A stretch of 64,000 bases of DNA, from the NCBI GenBank assembly GCA_022824945.1, contig JAJDYX010000047.1, positions 124,001-188,000 on the forward strand, written 5' to 3'. The position numbers were made by a program, and so were the translations under genes. Numbering within the stretch: position 1 is the stretch's first letter; each line of letters opens with the position of its first letter. Under the pieces are notes generated by a model. It had not been told where the DNA came from. It saw nothing but the letters and a program-made list of their open reading frames with translations, and did no database searches. Source of the stretch: Candidatus Latescibacterota bacterium. GTDB taxonomy: Bacteria > Latescibacterota > UBA2968. Shown here piece after piece: positions 46,742 to 57,225 of this stretch.

Positions 46742-48078
46742 GCGTCAATTCCCAATTCCCCAACATCCTGACCCAATTGTTCGACCTGCCGCGACACGCG
46801 CACACTCAACGTCATAGCAATCACGCGCCACAACACCCACGAAGTCACAAACACGAATGCGCCAATCGCCACGATGCCGATCAATTGTACGCCTAAGTTG
46901 CCGCCACCAGCGATGCAGACCGCTATGGTCCCCCAGATACCGGCGAACAAGTGAGCCGGTATCGCCCCGACCACATCATCGAGCTTAACCTTTTCCAGCA
47001 ACTTGATCCCGGCAGTACACACAACCGCGCCAATAGCACCAATAATAACCGACCAGTAGTGATCCACAATATCGGGTCCAGCAGTAATCGAGACCAGACC
47101 GGCGATTGCGCCATTCAACCCAGCGAACAGATCTATGCGTCCCAGAATGGGCCGAGAAACTATAAGAGCTGCCATAACACCGGCTGCAGCTGCCAGATTG
47201 GTATTGACCAGCACATGACTCATCGCGACCACGTCAAGCGCGCTTCCCAATGCCAGTTGCGACCCACCGTTGAAGCCAAACCATCCGAACCACAGGATGA
47301 AGACACCCAGTGTTACTATCAAAATGTTAGAGGGAGGCGTGGATTTAACCGTACCATCGCTGCGGAATTTGCCGAACCTCGGTCCAACGACTATTGCGCC
47401 AGCAAGTGCCGCCCAGCCACCGGTACTATGCACGATGGTCGAACCAGCAAAATCCTTGAAACCCATCGCACTTAGCCATCCCTCGCCCCAGGTCCACGCG
47501 CCGACGACGGGATAGATAATCGCTGTCAGCACCAGAATAAAAAGGAAAAAGGACCATATCTTGACGCGTTCGGCCAGAGCCCCAGAGACAATGGAAGCAG
47601 TGGTCGCAACAAAGACCATCTGGAAAAACCAATTGGACATGGTGGAATAGCCGTTCTTAACCACCGCCGCCTTTGAGGCCTCATTTCCCGCTATTAGAGC
47701 GATCTCATCGCCAGATGGTCCGTATAATAATTTGAATGAACCGATCACGCTCCCCACATCGACGTACATGAGATTATAGCCGATGAAATAGTAAGCAAGC
47801 CCGGCAATAGAATAGAGGCCGATGTTCTTCAGACAAATCATGGAGGCATTCTTGGTACGCACAGAACCGGACTCGAGCATGGTAAATCCCGCGCACATCC
47901 ACATCACCAGCACGCCCCAAATGAGAAATGAGAACGTATTGAAGACGAACAGGGTCTCCTCGTCAACTGCCGCATGCGCGGCGGTTGTAGCACACGCAAG
48001 AAAACCGAGCACCGCGAGTGCTTTTCCCATCCTGATAGTGAACCGATGATGAATAAGGTCTTTAGAAAACGTTCGCAT
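46696..48078 (-). CDS. amt: Ammonium transporter
   Basis: DFAGSTIVHSTGGWAALAGAIVVGPRFGK; GWFGFNGGSQL; C-terminus overlaps convergent rluD end. Confidence 0.95.
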   Translation of the reverse strand: MRTFSKDLIHHRFTIRMGKALAVLGFLACATTAAHAAVDEETLFVFNTFSFLIWGVLVMWMCAGFTMLESGSVRTKNASMICLKNIGLYSIAGLAYYFIGYNLMYVDVGSVIGSFKLLYGPSGDEIALIAGNEASKAAVVKNGYSTMSNWFFQMVFVATTASIVSGALAERVKIWSFFLFILVLTAIIYPVVGAWTWGEGWLSAMGFKDFAGSTIVHSTGGWAALAGAIVVGPRFGKFRSDGTVKSTPPSNILIVTLGVFILWFGWFGFNGGSQLALGSALDVVAMSHVLVNTNLAAAAGVMAALIVSRPILGRIDLFAGLNGAIAGLVSITAGPDIVDHYWSVIIGAIGAVVCTAGIKLLEKVKLDDVVGAIPAHLFAGIWGTIAVCIAGGGNLGVQLIGIVAIGAFVFVTSWVLWRVIAMTLSVRVSRQVEQLGQDVGELGIDAYPEFVLMPEEDDEE

Positions 48079-48122
48079 ATCTATCTCCTCCCATAGCAAT
48101 GAGACAGTGCCTCCACGCCCTT

Positions 48123-50285
48123 CTATCTCGCCACCTCTTCAGTCGTCACCGCGGACGGCACCAAAGGCAATTCTACTATCATCTCGGTGAATTCACCGGG
48201 TTCGGATACGACCCGGATGGTTCCCCCGTGTTCGCGCACAATATCGTTGGAAAGGGCAAGGCCAAGACCCGTGCCCTTGTCTGTCGGTTTGGTGGTAAAG
48301 AAAGGATTGAAAATTTTATCGACAACCTCGGGTGGAATCCCATTCCCGTTATCTCTTATGCTTATCTCTATCCGATCATCCATGCGTCTGGTGCTCAGCG
48401 ACAGAGTCGGAAAAAAGGTCACACCATCATCTGCTTCAATAGCACGCCGTTTCTCGTCGGTAGCATAACAGGCATTGCCTACCATGTTGAGAAAGACGCG
48501 CCCCAGATCCTGCGGCACGACCTCAATTTGCCCCGCATCTGGGTCGAAATCCGTCTCGATGGTCAAGTTAAAATCCGCGTCCGTTGCCCGTGCGCTGTGG
48601 TAGGCAAGGCGGGCGTGTTCATCGAGCAGTTTATTAATTTCAATGGACTGTCGTTCACCAGAGCCGCGCCCCATCATGAGCATGTCGTGAACAATGCTGT
48701 CGGCGCGGTTGCCGTGTTGGAGGATGCGCCCCATGTTGTCGGTGAGATCCTGGCATATCTCGTCAACCAATTCGCGCTGCTCCTCGTCCAGCGCTTCGGG
48801 ACTTTCATCCAGTACCTCTCTCAACTCCTCCATGAGTTCTTCCGAAGCTTCCGAGAAGTTTTTCACAAAATTCAGCGGATTCTTGATCTCGTGCGCCACA
48901 CCTGCGGTGAGTTCGCCGAGCGCGGCCAATTTCTCGCGCATGACAATCTGGTCCTGCGCCACCTGCAAATCCTCCAGCACTTTTTCAAGCTCTGCGTTCT
49001 TGGATTGCAACTCTTCGGCCAGTTTTTCCACCAGATTCAGGCGCTGCACCTCCAGAGCGTGTCGGCGAAAGACTTCAAGGGCTGCGGCCATGTCTGCCAC
49101 CTCGTCGTTCCCACCTATCTCGACCTTGCCCTCCAGATCGCCATCAGCCATGCGGCGCATCCGCTCGGATAGTCGCTCGAGACGGGGCAATAGCATTCGT
49201 CCCACGAATAAATAGGCGATCAACAACGCGCCAGTAATGCTGATCACATTTAAAACCAACAGAAGACTGCGCCCGGTACCGATGGCCAGTGTAGAAGCGT
49301 GGGTAGCTTCCTTCGCACTTATGCTGGCAGCATTTACCAGCCCTTCGGCTTCGGCGACCAGATTGAGGGCAAGAGACTGATTGCGCGCGAGCAGATCCCG
49401 CTGGTGCCCGACGTGTTCGAGTTCTCGTGTACGCAGGTCGAAGCCCCCTTCTTCCCCCAGTCCCAACTGGTACAGGCGGGCACATATCGGAGCGATCTGA
49501 CTGCGCGCACGGGCCGTTCGGAGTGCCGACAAACTCCATTCAATCCTGTCTTTAGCAGCTTCAAATCGCTCCCGCAATGGCTCAATCAAGGGCGCATCTG
49601 AAAGATTGAAAGCACTCGACAGAAGCTGGATTGCTGTGGTGGCGTCTGCTTGCAATGCAGCCAGATGGCGATAGTGGTCGAACTCTTGTCTCGACAAATG
49701 CTGCGCAGGCGACGCGGGTGCTTCGCCGAGATTGCGATACCCCGTCATAGCGTAGAACAACTGGTCGTCAATAAGCGGAACCATGACACCAACCAGTTCG
49801 TTGCGCACTTTAACCAGTTCTGCACGCAGGGCTTCACTCCGTTCTTGCAGCGCAAAAAGCTCGGCTATGGAACATTCAATTTCTTCGATATTTGAGATCA
49901 GCGTACCACCCTGGGCGCGAATGCGACTAAAGCGTTCTTCTTCTCCACCTTGCTGCGTCAAAGCCGCCAACTGCACTTCAAAAGCACTTCGCTCTTTGGC
50001 GATCTCGTCAATAACCTGATCAAATGTCTCTGGCGTTGCAGCAGCGATGAGACGCGGTGCTGCGGCTACAATGGCACCGCTTTGTTGAGCGACTCCAAAT
50101 GCGGCTGCCATTCCGGGCACACTGCCTTCATTCACGCGACTTTGCGCGTCACCCACGCTGTTGAAGGAAAACCAGCCAACCAGACTCGCCCCCATCGTGA
50201 GGACAACAGCACCGCCAATACCCAAATAGAGTTGCGTCGAGATTCGGTATCGGCCTTCAAGCAGGTGTTTTAGTATGTTAATCAT
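48123..50285 (-). CDS. HAMP-containing sensor histidine kinase (TorS-like sensor region)
   Basis: H-box ALGELTAGVAHEIKNPLNFVKNF; VFLNMVGNACYA; RDNGNGIPPEV; FTTKPTDKGTGLGLALS. Confidence 0.94.
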   Translation of the reverse strand: MINILKHLLEGRYRISTQLYLGIGGAVVLTMGASLVGWFSFNSVGDAQSRVNEGSVPGMAAAFGVAQQSGAIVAAAPRLIAAATPETFDQVIDEIAKERSAFEVQLAALTQQGGEEERFSRIRAQGGTLISNIEEIECSIAELFALQERSEALRAELVKVRNELVGVMVPLIDDQLFYAMTGYRNLGEAPASPAQHLSRQEFDHYRHLAALQADATTAIQLLSSAFNLSDAPLIEPLRERFEAAKDRIEWSLSALRTARARSQIAPICARLYQLGLGEEGGFDLRTRELEHVGHQRDLLARNQSLALNLVAEAEGLVNAASISAKEATHASTLAIGTGRSLLLVLNVISITGALLIAYLFVGRMLLPRLERLSERMRRMADGDLEGKVEIGGNDEVADMAAALEVFRRHALEVQRLNLVEKLAEELQSKNAELEKVLEDLQVAQDQIVMREKLAALGELTAGVAHEIKNPLNFVKNFSEASEELMEELREVLDESPEALDEEQRELVDEICQDLTDNMGRILQHGNRADSIVHDMLMMGRGSGERQSIEINKLLDEHARLAYHSARATDADFNLTIETDFDPDAGQIEVVPQDLGRVFLNMVGNACYATDEKRRAIEADDGVTFFPTLSLSTRRMDDRIEISIRDNGNGIPPEVVDKIFNPFFTTKPTDKGTGLGLALSNDIVREHGGTIRVVSEPGEFTEMIVELPLVPSAVTTEEVAR

Positions 50286-51454
50286 GGCTTTATTGCGTCC
50301 CGCAGAGTTTGGATCGAGCGATAACTGCCATCGCTACCAATCACGGTGAGAAAAACAGCGTCTGAACCCTGATTGTCATTTGCGCCATAGCGAAGTTCAA
50401 AGCCGTCGAGATCAATAGTATCGGCACCGCGCAAACTCTTGAGAAACCCGGCGCGATCAACCTCCCTGCCACAGCGTTCGAGAGCCGCGATAGCCAATCG
50501 CCCCGCCAAATAGCCTTCGTAGGACACAAAGCCAGGTGTCGCTTCGGGTGCGTGAGCAGCCAGAGCACGGCGATAGGCAATACCAACGCGGGGAATGTCA
50601 TTTGTTGGAAAAGGTACGACCTGCGTGACGAAGACCCCGACGCCACCGCGACCGAGTTCTTCGGCCAAAGCGTTGCTGCCCACAAACGAGATGGTCATGA
50701 ATACGGGATCCAGTCCCGTGTGTCGTGCCCAGGCAATCAGCGTTGCTACCGGCTGGTAGGCCCCTATCAGGATGACTGCATCGGGGTTTGCACCATGCAG
50801 GTTGAGCAGACCCGTCTTTATCGCCGTGGTATTGCGCGGGTACACCCCTATTGCCACAGGTTCCATGCTACGCCGCTCAAGTGCCTGCCGCACGCCGCGA
50901 TAACCCGCCCGACCAAAAGAGTCATCCTGGTACATAACGGCAATGCGTTTAATACCCAGGTCTGTAGTCAAACGAGCGACCATAGCCTCGGTTTCCTGGT
51001 TATAAGACGCCCGCAGGTTAATCACGTTTTGCCACTTGGATTCACGCAGGAAGGCCGCACCGGTAAAGGGGGCGATGTAGGGGACACCCGCAGCTGCGGC
51101 CACAGGGGTAGCGGAGAGCGATGTAGGTGTACCGACAGCACCGATCAGCGCAAAAATCCCATCCTGTTCAATCAAGCGACGGGTGTTGGCGATGGCAGCT
51201 TCGGGTTCGTATGCATCATCGAGAGACAACAATATTAGCTGCCGACCATGTATGCCACCCCGCGCGTTGACCTCCTGAAAAGCTGCCTCAATACCAATCC
51301 GCATGTTCTTGCCCAGTTCTCGAGCGGGGCCACTAAAGGCGGCGGACTGTCCAAAAAGGATGCGCTCGTCAGAGATTCCGGATTCTTCCGCGCGGATTTC
51401 CAAAATCAGCAAGACGAGCAGTAAAACCGCACAACTGTAGCGCGTTCTCCTCAT
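50282..51454 (-). CDS. Periplasmic ligand-binding protein (branched-chain amino acid ABC type)
   Basis: ILFGQSAAFSGPARELGKNMRIGIEAAFQEVNARGGIHGRQL; signal peptide. Confidence 0.93.
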   Translation of the reverse strand: MRRTRYSCAVLLLVLLILEIRAEESGISDERILFGQSAAFSGPARELGKNMRIGIEAAFQEVNARGGIHGRQLILLSLDDAYEPEAAIANTRRLIEQDGIFALIGAVGTPTSLSATPVAAAAGVPYIAPFTGAAFLRESKWQNVINLRASYNQETEAMVARLTTDLGIKRIAVMYQDDSFGRAGYRGVRQALERRSMEPVAIGVYPRNTTAIKTGLLNLHGANPDAVILIGAYQPVATLIAWARHTGLDPVFMTISFVGSNALAEELGRGGVGVFVTQVVPFPTNDIPRVGIAYRRALAAHAPEATPGFVSYEGYLAGRLAIAALERCGREVDRAGFLKSLRGADTIDLDGFELRYGANDNQGSDAVFLTVIGSDGSYRSIQTLRDAIKP

Positions 51455-51873
51455 CCATTCCTCCGCTTAATCAGAGTAAGATGATTCTTATTTTCCTCGC
51501 GGCGATAGTGGACATCATCCATCATAACGCGCATCAGATGGACCCCAAGCCCCCCTATCGGCCGATCTTCTATCCCTGCGTCCAGATCTGGTTCAGGAGC
51601 GTCCTTCAGTGGATTAAAAGCATGTCCATCGTCTATAATCTCAACGGTGAAAACATCCTCATCCGAAGTCAACGTGACCTCAATCTCGTGGCGTGCATCG
51701 TCGTCATATCCGTAGTTCACAGTATTGACGATCAATTCTTCGAGGACGAGATCGACCTGGTACACGAGGTCGGGGGGCCAATCCCCCACCTCGCCGAGTT
51801 CTGCCACGGCATCGTGGAGCCGCTCCAACTCGCCGAGATCCGACGCTATACATAGAGAACGTTTCACCTTCAT
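51451..51873 (-). CDS. RsbW-like HATPase (serine-kinase/anti-sigma type)
   Basis: DLVLEELIVNTVNYGYDD; VEIIDDGHAFNPL; GGLGVHLMRVMMDDVHY. Confidence 0.92.
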   Translation of the reverse strand: MKVKRSLCIASDLGELERLHDAVAELGEVGDWPPDLVYQVDLVLEELIVNTVNYGYDDDARHEIEVTLTSDEDVFTVEIIDDGHAFNPLKDAPEPDLDAGIEDRPIGGLGVHLMRVMMDDVHYRREENKNHLTLIKRRNG

Positions 51874-53039
51874 ATTCCTGTCTCTCTGCAAAAAAGTGTC
51901 ATACAGGTCATATCGTCGAACTGGGGCATATCGCCCGCGAATGCCTGCACAGCTTGAAAAACCGCCTGATTAATTTCGCGGACACCACACGAACAATACT
52001 CGGACAATACTGCACACAAGCGCTCCATCTCAAACTCCTCATTCTGGGCATTCATGGCTTCGGTGACACCATCTGTGTAGAGCACGAGGGCATCGCCGGG
52101 CGACAGAGTGACTGAGTTTTGTTCGTATTCAACATCTGGCATGATACCCAGAGCAATTCCGTTGGTCTGGGGGAGCACAGTCGAGCTGCCATCCGCGTGG
52201 ACGAGGATCGGGGGATTGTGCCCTCCGTTGGCGTACGACAGCACCCCATTCGCCGGATTGTATTCGGCGTAAAATACGGTGACAAACATCGCTGCGTCGT
52301 TGTCTTCCTGCAGGAGACTATTGACCTCGCTCAACACCTCGGCCGGGCTCGAGCTGCCAATTGCAGCTCCTTTCATCAACGTGCGACTGGACATCATGAA
52401 AAGAGCAGCCGGTACACCCTTATCGGAAACATCGGCAATTGCCAGACCGATGCGGTCATTTTCCAGATTGATAATATCGAAAAAGTCACCGCCCACTTCG
52501 CGTGCAGGCTCCATGTTTCCAAATAGCTGATAGCCCGGTTTGTCTGGAAAGGTCTTCGGCAGGATCGACTGCTGCATCTCATGGGCAACGCGGAGTTCGT
52601 TTTGCAGTGCCACCAACTTATCCCGCGAAGCCACAGCCTCGCGCCACATCTGCAGGTGTTCCAGAGTGCGCTCAATTGTGACCCTCAGATCCTGAAAATC
52701 AATGGGCTTGGTAACAAAGTCGAACGCCCCCCGATTCATGGCCGTGCGGATGTTTTTCATATCGCCATAAGCCGAAACAATGACAGCCCGGAGGTCTGGA
52801 TCGACTTGCGGCATCTGTTCGAGCAACGTGAGACCATCCATCCGCGGCATATTGATGTCCGAGAGCACCATATCGATATCCGGATCCGCGTTCAGCACCT
52901 CAAGAGCCTCAATGCCGTTGTAGGCAAAGACGAATTCGTAGTGTCCGGCGCGAACATCGCGCCGCATGCGCTGCCTCACGAGATGTTCGAGATCGGGTTC
53001 ATCATCAACCACGAGTATTCTATATTGCGCCTTTTTCAT
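51870..53039 (-). CDS. Response regulator with SpoIIE/RsbU PP2C phosphatase output
   Basis: Receiver ILVVDDEPDLEHLV...VLSDINMPRMDGL; output MQQSILPKTFPDKPGYQLFGNMEPAREVGGDFFDI, ALVLYTDGVTEAMN. Confidence 0.95.
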   Translation of the reverse strand: MKKAQYRILVVDDEPDLEHLVRQRMRRDVRAGHYEFVFAYNGIEALEVLNADPDIDMVLSDINMPRMDGLTLLEQMPQVDPDLRAVIVSAYGDMKNIRTAMNRGAFDFVTKPIDFQDLRVTIERTLEHLQMWREAVASRDKLVALQNELRVAHEMQQSILPKTFPDKPGYQLFGNMEPAREVGGDFFDIINLENDRIGLAIADVSDKGVPAALFMMSSRTLMKGAAIGSSSPAEVLSEVNSLLQEDNDAAMFVTVFYAEYNPANGVLSYANGGHNPPILVHADGSSTVLPQTNGIALGIMPDVEYEQNSVTLSPGDALVLYTDGVTEAMNAQNEEFEMERLCAVLSEYCSCGVREINQAVFQAVQAFAGDMPQFDDMTCMTLFCRETGI

Positions 53040-53499
53040 ATACGCGCCTCTTATATTAATGGTGTCTTACTTATACTGATGTTAAGCACTCTTTGATCAA
53101 TGCACAATCATTGCGATAGCAAAAGTCCTCGCTCCAGAGTCCTCTCGTCGCTGTGTTGTAAAGGAGAGAATACGGGGAGAGGTACTAAAAAACGTGAACG
53201 ATTGCTGAATCGGCCATTGTGTAATGACAAACCGCGCGACACGAGGTAGAAGATTGGTTGTTATTCGGGAGGTTTTGAAAGCGGATATACAGGGCATGAG
53301 AAATACCCTGGAAAGTGATCTATAGACCAGATACACAGGGAAAATCGGATCGGCGTGTGAATTCGATAACGCCTGCAACCCAACTGTGGAAAGCCCACAG
53401 ATTAAGCCTGGCGAGTCTAAATCGGTCTGTGCAACAGGTTGAGATACGCCAGGCCCTCATCTATGACTTGAGAGCACACGCGACAAAGCGAAAAACAGG

Positions 53500-53838
53500 T
53501 TATCCGCCCAGTGCGGCGCAAGCCTCTGCCTGTGAGTCGTAGATCGAAATGATCTTGTCAAATCCGCTGATTTTGAAGACCTCTCCGATGGGACCAGAAA
53601 GCGAGCAAAGCGCGAATTCCGCATTGCGATTCCGGAGTGACTTGGCAACCAGCAAAATGACCCGCAGGCCCGAGCTACTAATGTAGGAAAGCCCCCCAAA
53701 ATCTACGACCACGCAGGTATCGTCGTCACTGATTGCAGAGCTTAACACATTTTCGAACTCGCGGGCATTGGCACTATCAACCCGGCCATTCACGTTCGCG
53801 ATTAAAATTCCATTTTCTCTTTGGGTCTTAATCTCCAT
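53500..53838 (-). CDS. STAS-domain anti-sigma factor antagonist
   Basis: VNGRVDSANAREFENVL; VVVDFGGLSYISSSGLRVILL. Confidence 0.94.
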   Translation of the reverse strand: MEIKTQRENGILIANVNGRVDSANAREFENVLSSAISDDDTCVVVDFGGLSYISSSGLRVILLVAKSLRNRNAEFALCSLSGPIGEVFKISGFDKIISIYDSQAEACAALGG

Positions 53839-54082
53839 GGACCTTTATCCTGATGTGTGAAAGTATCTACGAAAGCTCTTGCCGTACCATCGCGTGCAGA
53901 AAAATCGACCAAGAGCCATTGCGCCCCATAGCGAGATGTATTCTTGCAGGGAATTGAGAAGTTTAGCTAAAATATTACTTGTCTATGCGAAAGTCAAATC
54001 TTTTTTTCGACTCTTATTTCATAGTACACACAAAACGGGTTCACCTGGATGGTCAACCCGTCTTATGTGCCGGTATAAGTTA

Positions 54083-55633
54083 TCAATATGCGTCCCTCTG
54101 ATGCGCCTCTACCTCACCCGCCTTGTAACGCCCCCAGTATTCTTTGAGCCTGTCTTTGATCTGTGGACTCATGATAATACAGCCGATAATATTCGGAAAC
54201 GCCATTGCAAAAATCATCGCGTCGGAAAAATCGACCACACTTTTTAGCGCGGTAACAGACCCGATAAATACAAAGCATACAAAAACGATTCGATACGTCA
54301 GAGTAGATCGCAATCCAAAAAGATATTCCCACGCTCGCTCGCCGTAATATGCCCACGCGATCACCGTCGTATAGGCAAAGAACATTGCCACAACAGCGAT
54401 GACATAACGCGACCCGGGCGCGAACGAATCAAATGCCACAGATGTCATCTGGATTCCCACGAGATACCCACTTTGCCCTTGAAATTCGGGCAACAGATAC
54501 GCACCCGTAATCATACAAACCAATGCCGTCATTAAACATATAATAACGGTGTCAATAAACGGCCCAATCATCGCCACTATCCCCTGGCGCACAGGCTCAT
54601 CGGTTTTGGCTGCCGCATGGGCAAATGCCGCAGAACCCAACCCCGCTTCGTTGGAAAAAGCCGCCCTGCGTACCCCTTGAACAAGAGCCCCCATGAAGCC
54701 GCCATATATAGCTTGAGGTATAAACGCCTGAGAAATGATATTCACAATCAGATTGGGCAATTCGGTAATACGCGCGAGAATAATGAGAAAGGATGTGAGC
54801 ACGTACAACCCACACATGAAGGGTACAATGCCCGCGGTGACAGTGCCAATACGCTTGATACCTCCACTAATGACAACGCCCACCACCCCCGCCATTAAAA
54901 GCCCGACAACCCAGTTATAGGTCTTAAATCCCTCGGATACAGTACCGAGCATTTCAACTGTCTGATTCACCTGAAACATATTGCCGATGCCCAGAGAACC
55001 ACCAACTGTCAACACGGCAAAAATCACGGCCATCACGCGCCCCAAAACCCCAAGTCCTTTTTCTTTTAAGCCCTGTTCCAGATAGTACATCGGACCACCC
55101 GACACGCGACCATCGGGATGGATTCTTCTGTACATCACCGACAGAGTACAGGATACAAACTTGGACGCCATACCCAAAAAAGCCGTGACAATCATCCAGA
55201 AAACAGCACCGGGACCACCGGCACTCACAGCAATCGCCACACCCGCGATATTCCCCTGGCCCACAGTGGCGGACAACGCACTGGTCAATGCCTTAAAATG
55301 CGAAATTTCACCGGGATGATCCGGATTGTCATACCCTCCGCGAATCACATCAATCGAATGTTTTATTCCGCGCAGAGAGATCCAGCGAAAATAAAAAGAG
55401 TAATAAATGCCACCACCTACGAGCACAATAATGACAAGTGGAATACCCAGGCCAAAATCAAAAAATATAATCGAAGATAGAAAATTGGTTATCGCACTTA
55501 AGCCTGCATTCAATACGTCAATAACCATCTGTATTGCGCCAGACGACTCGCCAGCCAAAGCTTCCTGTGCAAATGCATCACGGGACAGAAATAGTCCCAT
55601 CAGAAAAGCAAAACGAGAACACCTGAAAAACAT
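54083..55633 (-). CDS. Alanine/glycine:cation symporter (AGCS family)
   Basis: GGGIYYSFYFRWISLRGIKHSIDVIRG; ALSATVGQGNIAGVAIAV; FSNEAGLGSAAFAHAAAKTDEPVRQG. Confidence 0.94.
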   Translation of the reverse strand: MFFRCSRFAFLMGLFLSRDAFAQEALAGESSGAIQMVIDVLNAGLSAITNFLSSIIFFDFGLGIPLVIIVLVGGGIYYSFYFRWISLRGIKHSIDVIRGGYDNPDHPGEISHFKALTSALSATVGQGNIAGVAIAVSAGGPGAVFWMIVTAFLGMASKFVSCTLSVMYRRIHPDGRVSGGPMYYLEQGLKEKGLGVLGRVMAVIFAVLTVGGSLGIGNMFQVNQTVEMLGTVSEGFKTYNWVVGLLMAGVVGVVISGGIKRIGTVTAGIVPFMCGLYVLTSFLIILARITELPNLIVNIISQAFIPQAIYGGFMGALVQGVRRAAFSNEAGLGSAAFAHAAAKTDEPVRQGIVAMIGPFIDTVIICLMTALVCMITGAYLLPEFQGQSGYLVGIQMTSVAFDSFAPGSRYVIAVVAMFFAYTTVIAWAYYGERAWEYLFGLRSTLTYRIVFVCFVFIGSVTALKSVVDFSDAMIFAMAFPNIIGCIIMSPQIKDRLKEYWGRYKAGEVEAHQRDAY

Positions 55634-55797
55634 TGGAAAATTCCTCAGTTTTTGATTTATACTCTCCAACGAAACACGGAGTGAGACTAATGGGAAACAT
55701 AATACAAACAAATTGGGGGGATGTATAGCACTTTTATACCCTCGTCTCCCTCACTCAATCGCTTGACAACGCCACATCCCCACAATATTTTCATCTT

Positions 55798-57207
55798 ATG
55801 CCACTATCCGATCCCAATCCCCTCGTCCTCGAAGCCCAATCTCGTGTGTGTACAGGCCCCACGCAATCCCGTCCTCTGGGCAACAAATCCGGCGATCCAC
55901 AGTCGGTATTGGACGCCATCCTCAATACCCTGCAAAACAAAGCGCATCATCCGGTCTCTGACATCCAGATGGGATCCTTTTTTGCCGCCATGCGTCTGCG
56001 GCGCAATTATCCGCCCAAAACAGCCTGGAGCCAGGCGGAAATCAATGCCTTTGAACAATATACCCCCCTTCTACAAACCCACCTCCCACCGGACCTGCAA
56101 TACATCTTCGGCCTTAAAGATCACTGTCCCACAAAATCACCCGATGAACAAACCGTCATTACCGCGCTAAAAACCATTCTCGATGGTCGGCATCTCACCT
56201 ACGGCCAAACGCGCCTTATGTGCGAAGCCATTCTCACCAACAGCGTTCGCGGCAGCTTCAAAGGTGCCGCACTGATCGGCCAGCGCATGAACCTCGAATC
56301 CTACGACGAAGTGCGCGGATACCTCCACTCGACCTTTGCGCCCGAACGCGCCCACACAGTACAGGTGAATAACCTCACCCACTTTGGTCAACCCTACAAT
56401 GGCTCGACCCGCTACTTCAAACCCACCCTCTTTGTCGCGGTACTGCGCGCGGCTCTCGGTCGCCCTACCGTGCTTCACGGTGTAGATGCCATGCCGCCCA
56501 AATGGGGTGTAACCGACGAACAGATCCTCAACGCCCTCAATGCCCGCACCAATCTGTCGCTTTCAGAAGCAGCAGAACGACTCGAAAATATCGAGATCGG
56601 CTTTGCTTACATCAGCCAGCGCGAATATGCGCCATTGGCCTATGCAGCCCGCGACCTTCGCGCCCACATAGGCAAACGCCCCCCGTGGTCCGCCACGGAA
56701 AAAGCGCAGCAACTCTTCACCTGTGCTGGCAGCAATCACATCGTCATCGGTTATTACCATTCGGGATACGAAATCCCCCTTCTGAAAATCGCACGCGAGA
56801 CCGGGTTTACATCTGCAGTAGCGATCAAAGGAGAAGAAGGCACCAGCCACTTTTCTCTGCGCCTGGGAAAACCCACCGATAAAACGCGCAACGCCATCAA
56901 TTTTTCACAGGGCTTTCGCGCCAATCAAACTTATGCCTGCGACATCAATCCCGCCACTTATGGTTTCCACTACACGCAAAATCCACGCCCCAAAGCCGCC
57001 AATGCACAGACCTTTGCCGAACTCGGCCTTGCAGCCCTCTCTGGCAAAAAAGGGCCTGTTTACGACCGCATCGTACTCAATACAGCCCTCACAGATTACC
57101 TGCTCGGTTTCACCGCCGATCCCCACAAGGCAATTCGACAGGCGCGAGAAACAATAGACAACGGTCGCGCTCTCAAACACCTTCGAGCGTATCTATCTCA
57201 GGCGTAA
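55798..57207 (+). CDS. TrpD-like glycosyltransferase family 3 protein (anthranilate phosphoribosyltransferase paralogue)
   Basis: DGRHLTYGQTRLMCEAILTNSVRGSFKGAALIGQRMNLES; TVLHGVDAMPPKWGVTDEQIL; resembles TrpD-type N-terminal helical plus PRT-like domain. Confidence 0.6.
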   Translation: MPLSDPNPLVLEAQSRVCTGPTQSRPLGNKSGDPQSVLDAILNTLQNKAHHPVSDIQMGSFFAAMRLRRNYPPKTAWSQAEINAFEQYTPLLQTHLPPDLQYIFGLKDHCPTKSPDEQTVITALKTILDGRHLTYGQTRLMCEAILTNSVRGSFKGAALIGQRMNLESYDEVRGYLHSTFAPERAHTVQVNNLTHFGQPYNGSTRYFKPTLFVAVLRAALGRPTVLHGVDAMPPKWGVTDEQILNALNARTNLSLSEAAERLENIEIGFAYISQREYAPLAYAARDLRAHIGKRPPWSATEKAQQLFTCAGSNHIVIGYYHSGYEIPLLKIARETGFTSAVAIKGEEGTSHFSLRLGKPTDKTRNAINFSQGFRANQTYACDINPATYGFHYTQNPRPKAANAQTFAELGLAALSGKKGPVYDRIVLNTALTDYLLGFTADPHKAIRQARETIDNGRALKHLRAYLSQA

Positions 57208-57225
57208 TAATCACAGGAGAATTCA

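Noticed and set aside
48099-49172. 357-aa plus-strand ORF
   Set aside because: Lies entirely antisense to the well-supported histidine kinase gene; no family-like motifs.
50552-51238. 228-aa plus-strand ORF
   Set aside because: Antisense shadow of the periplasmic binding protein gene.
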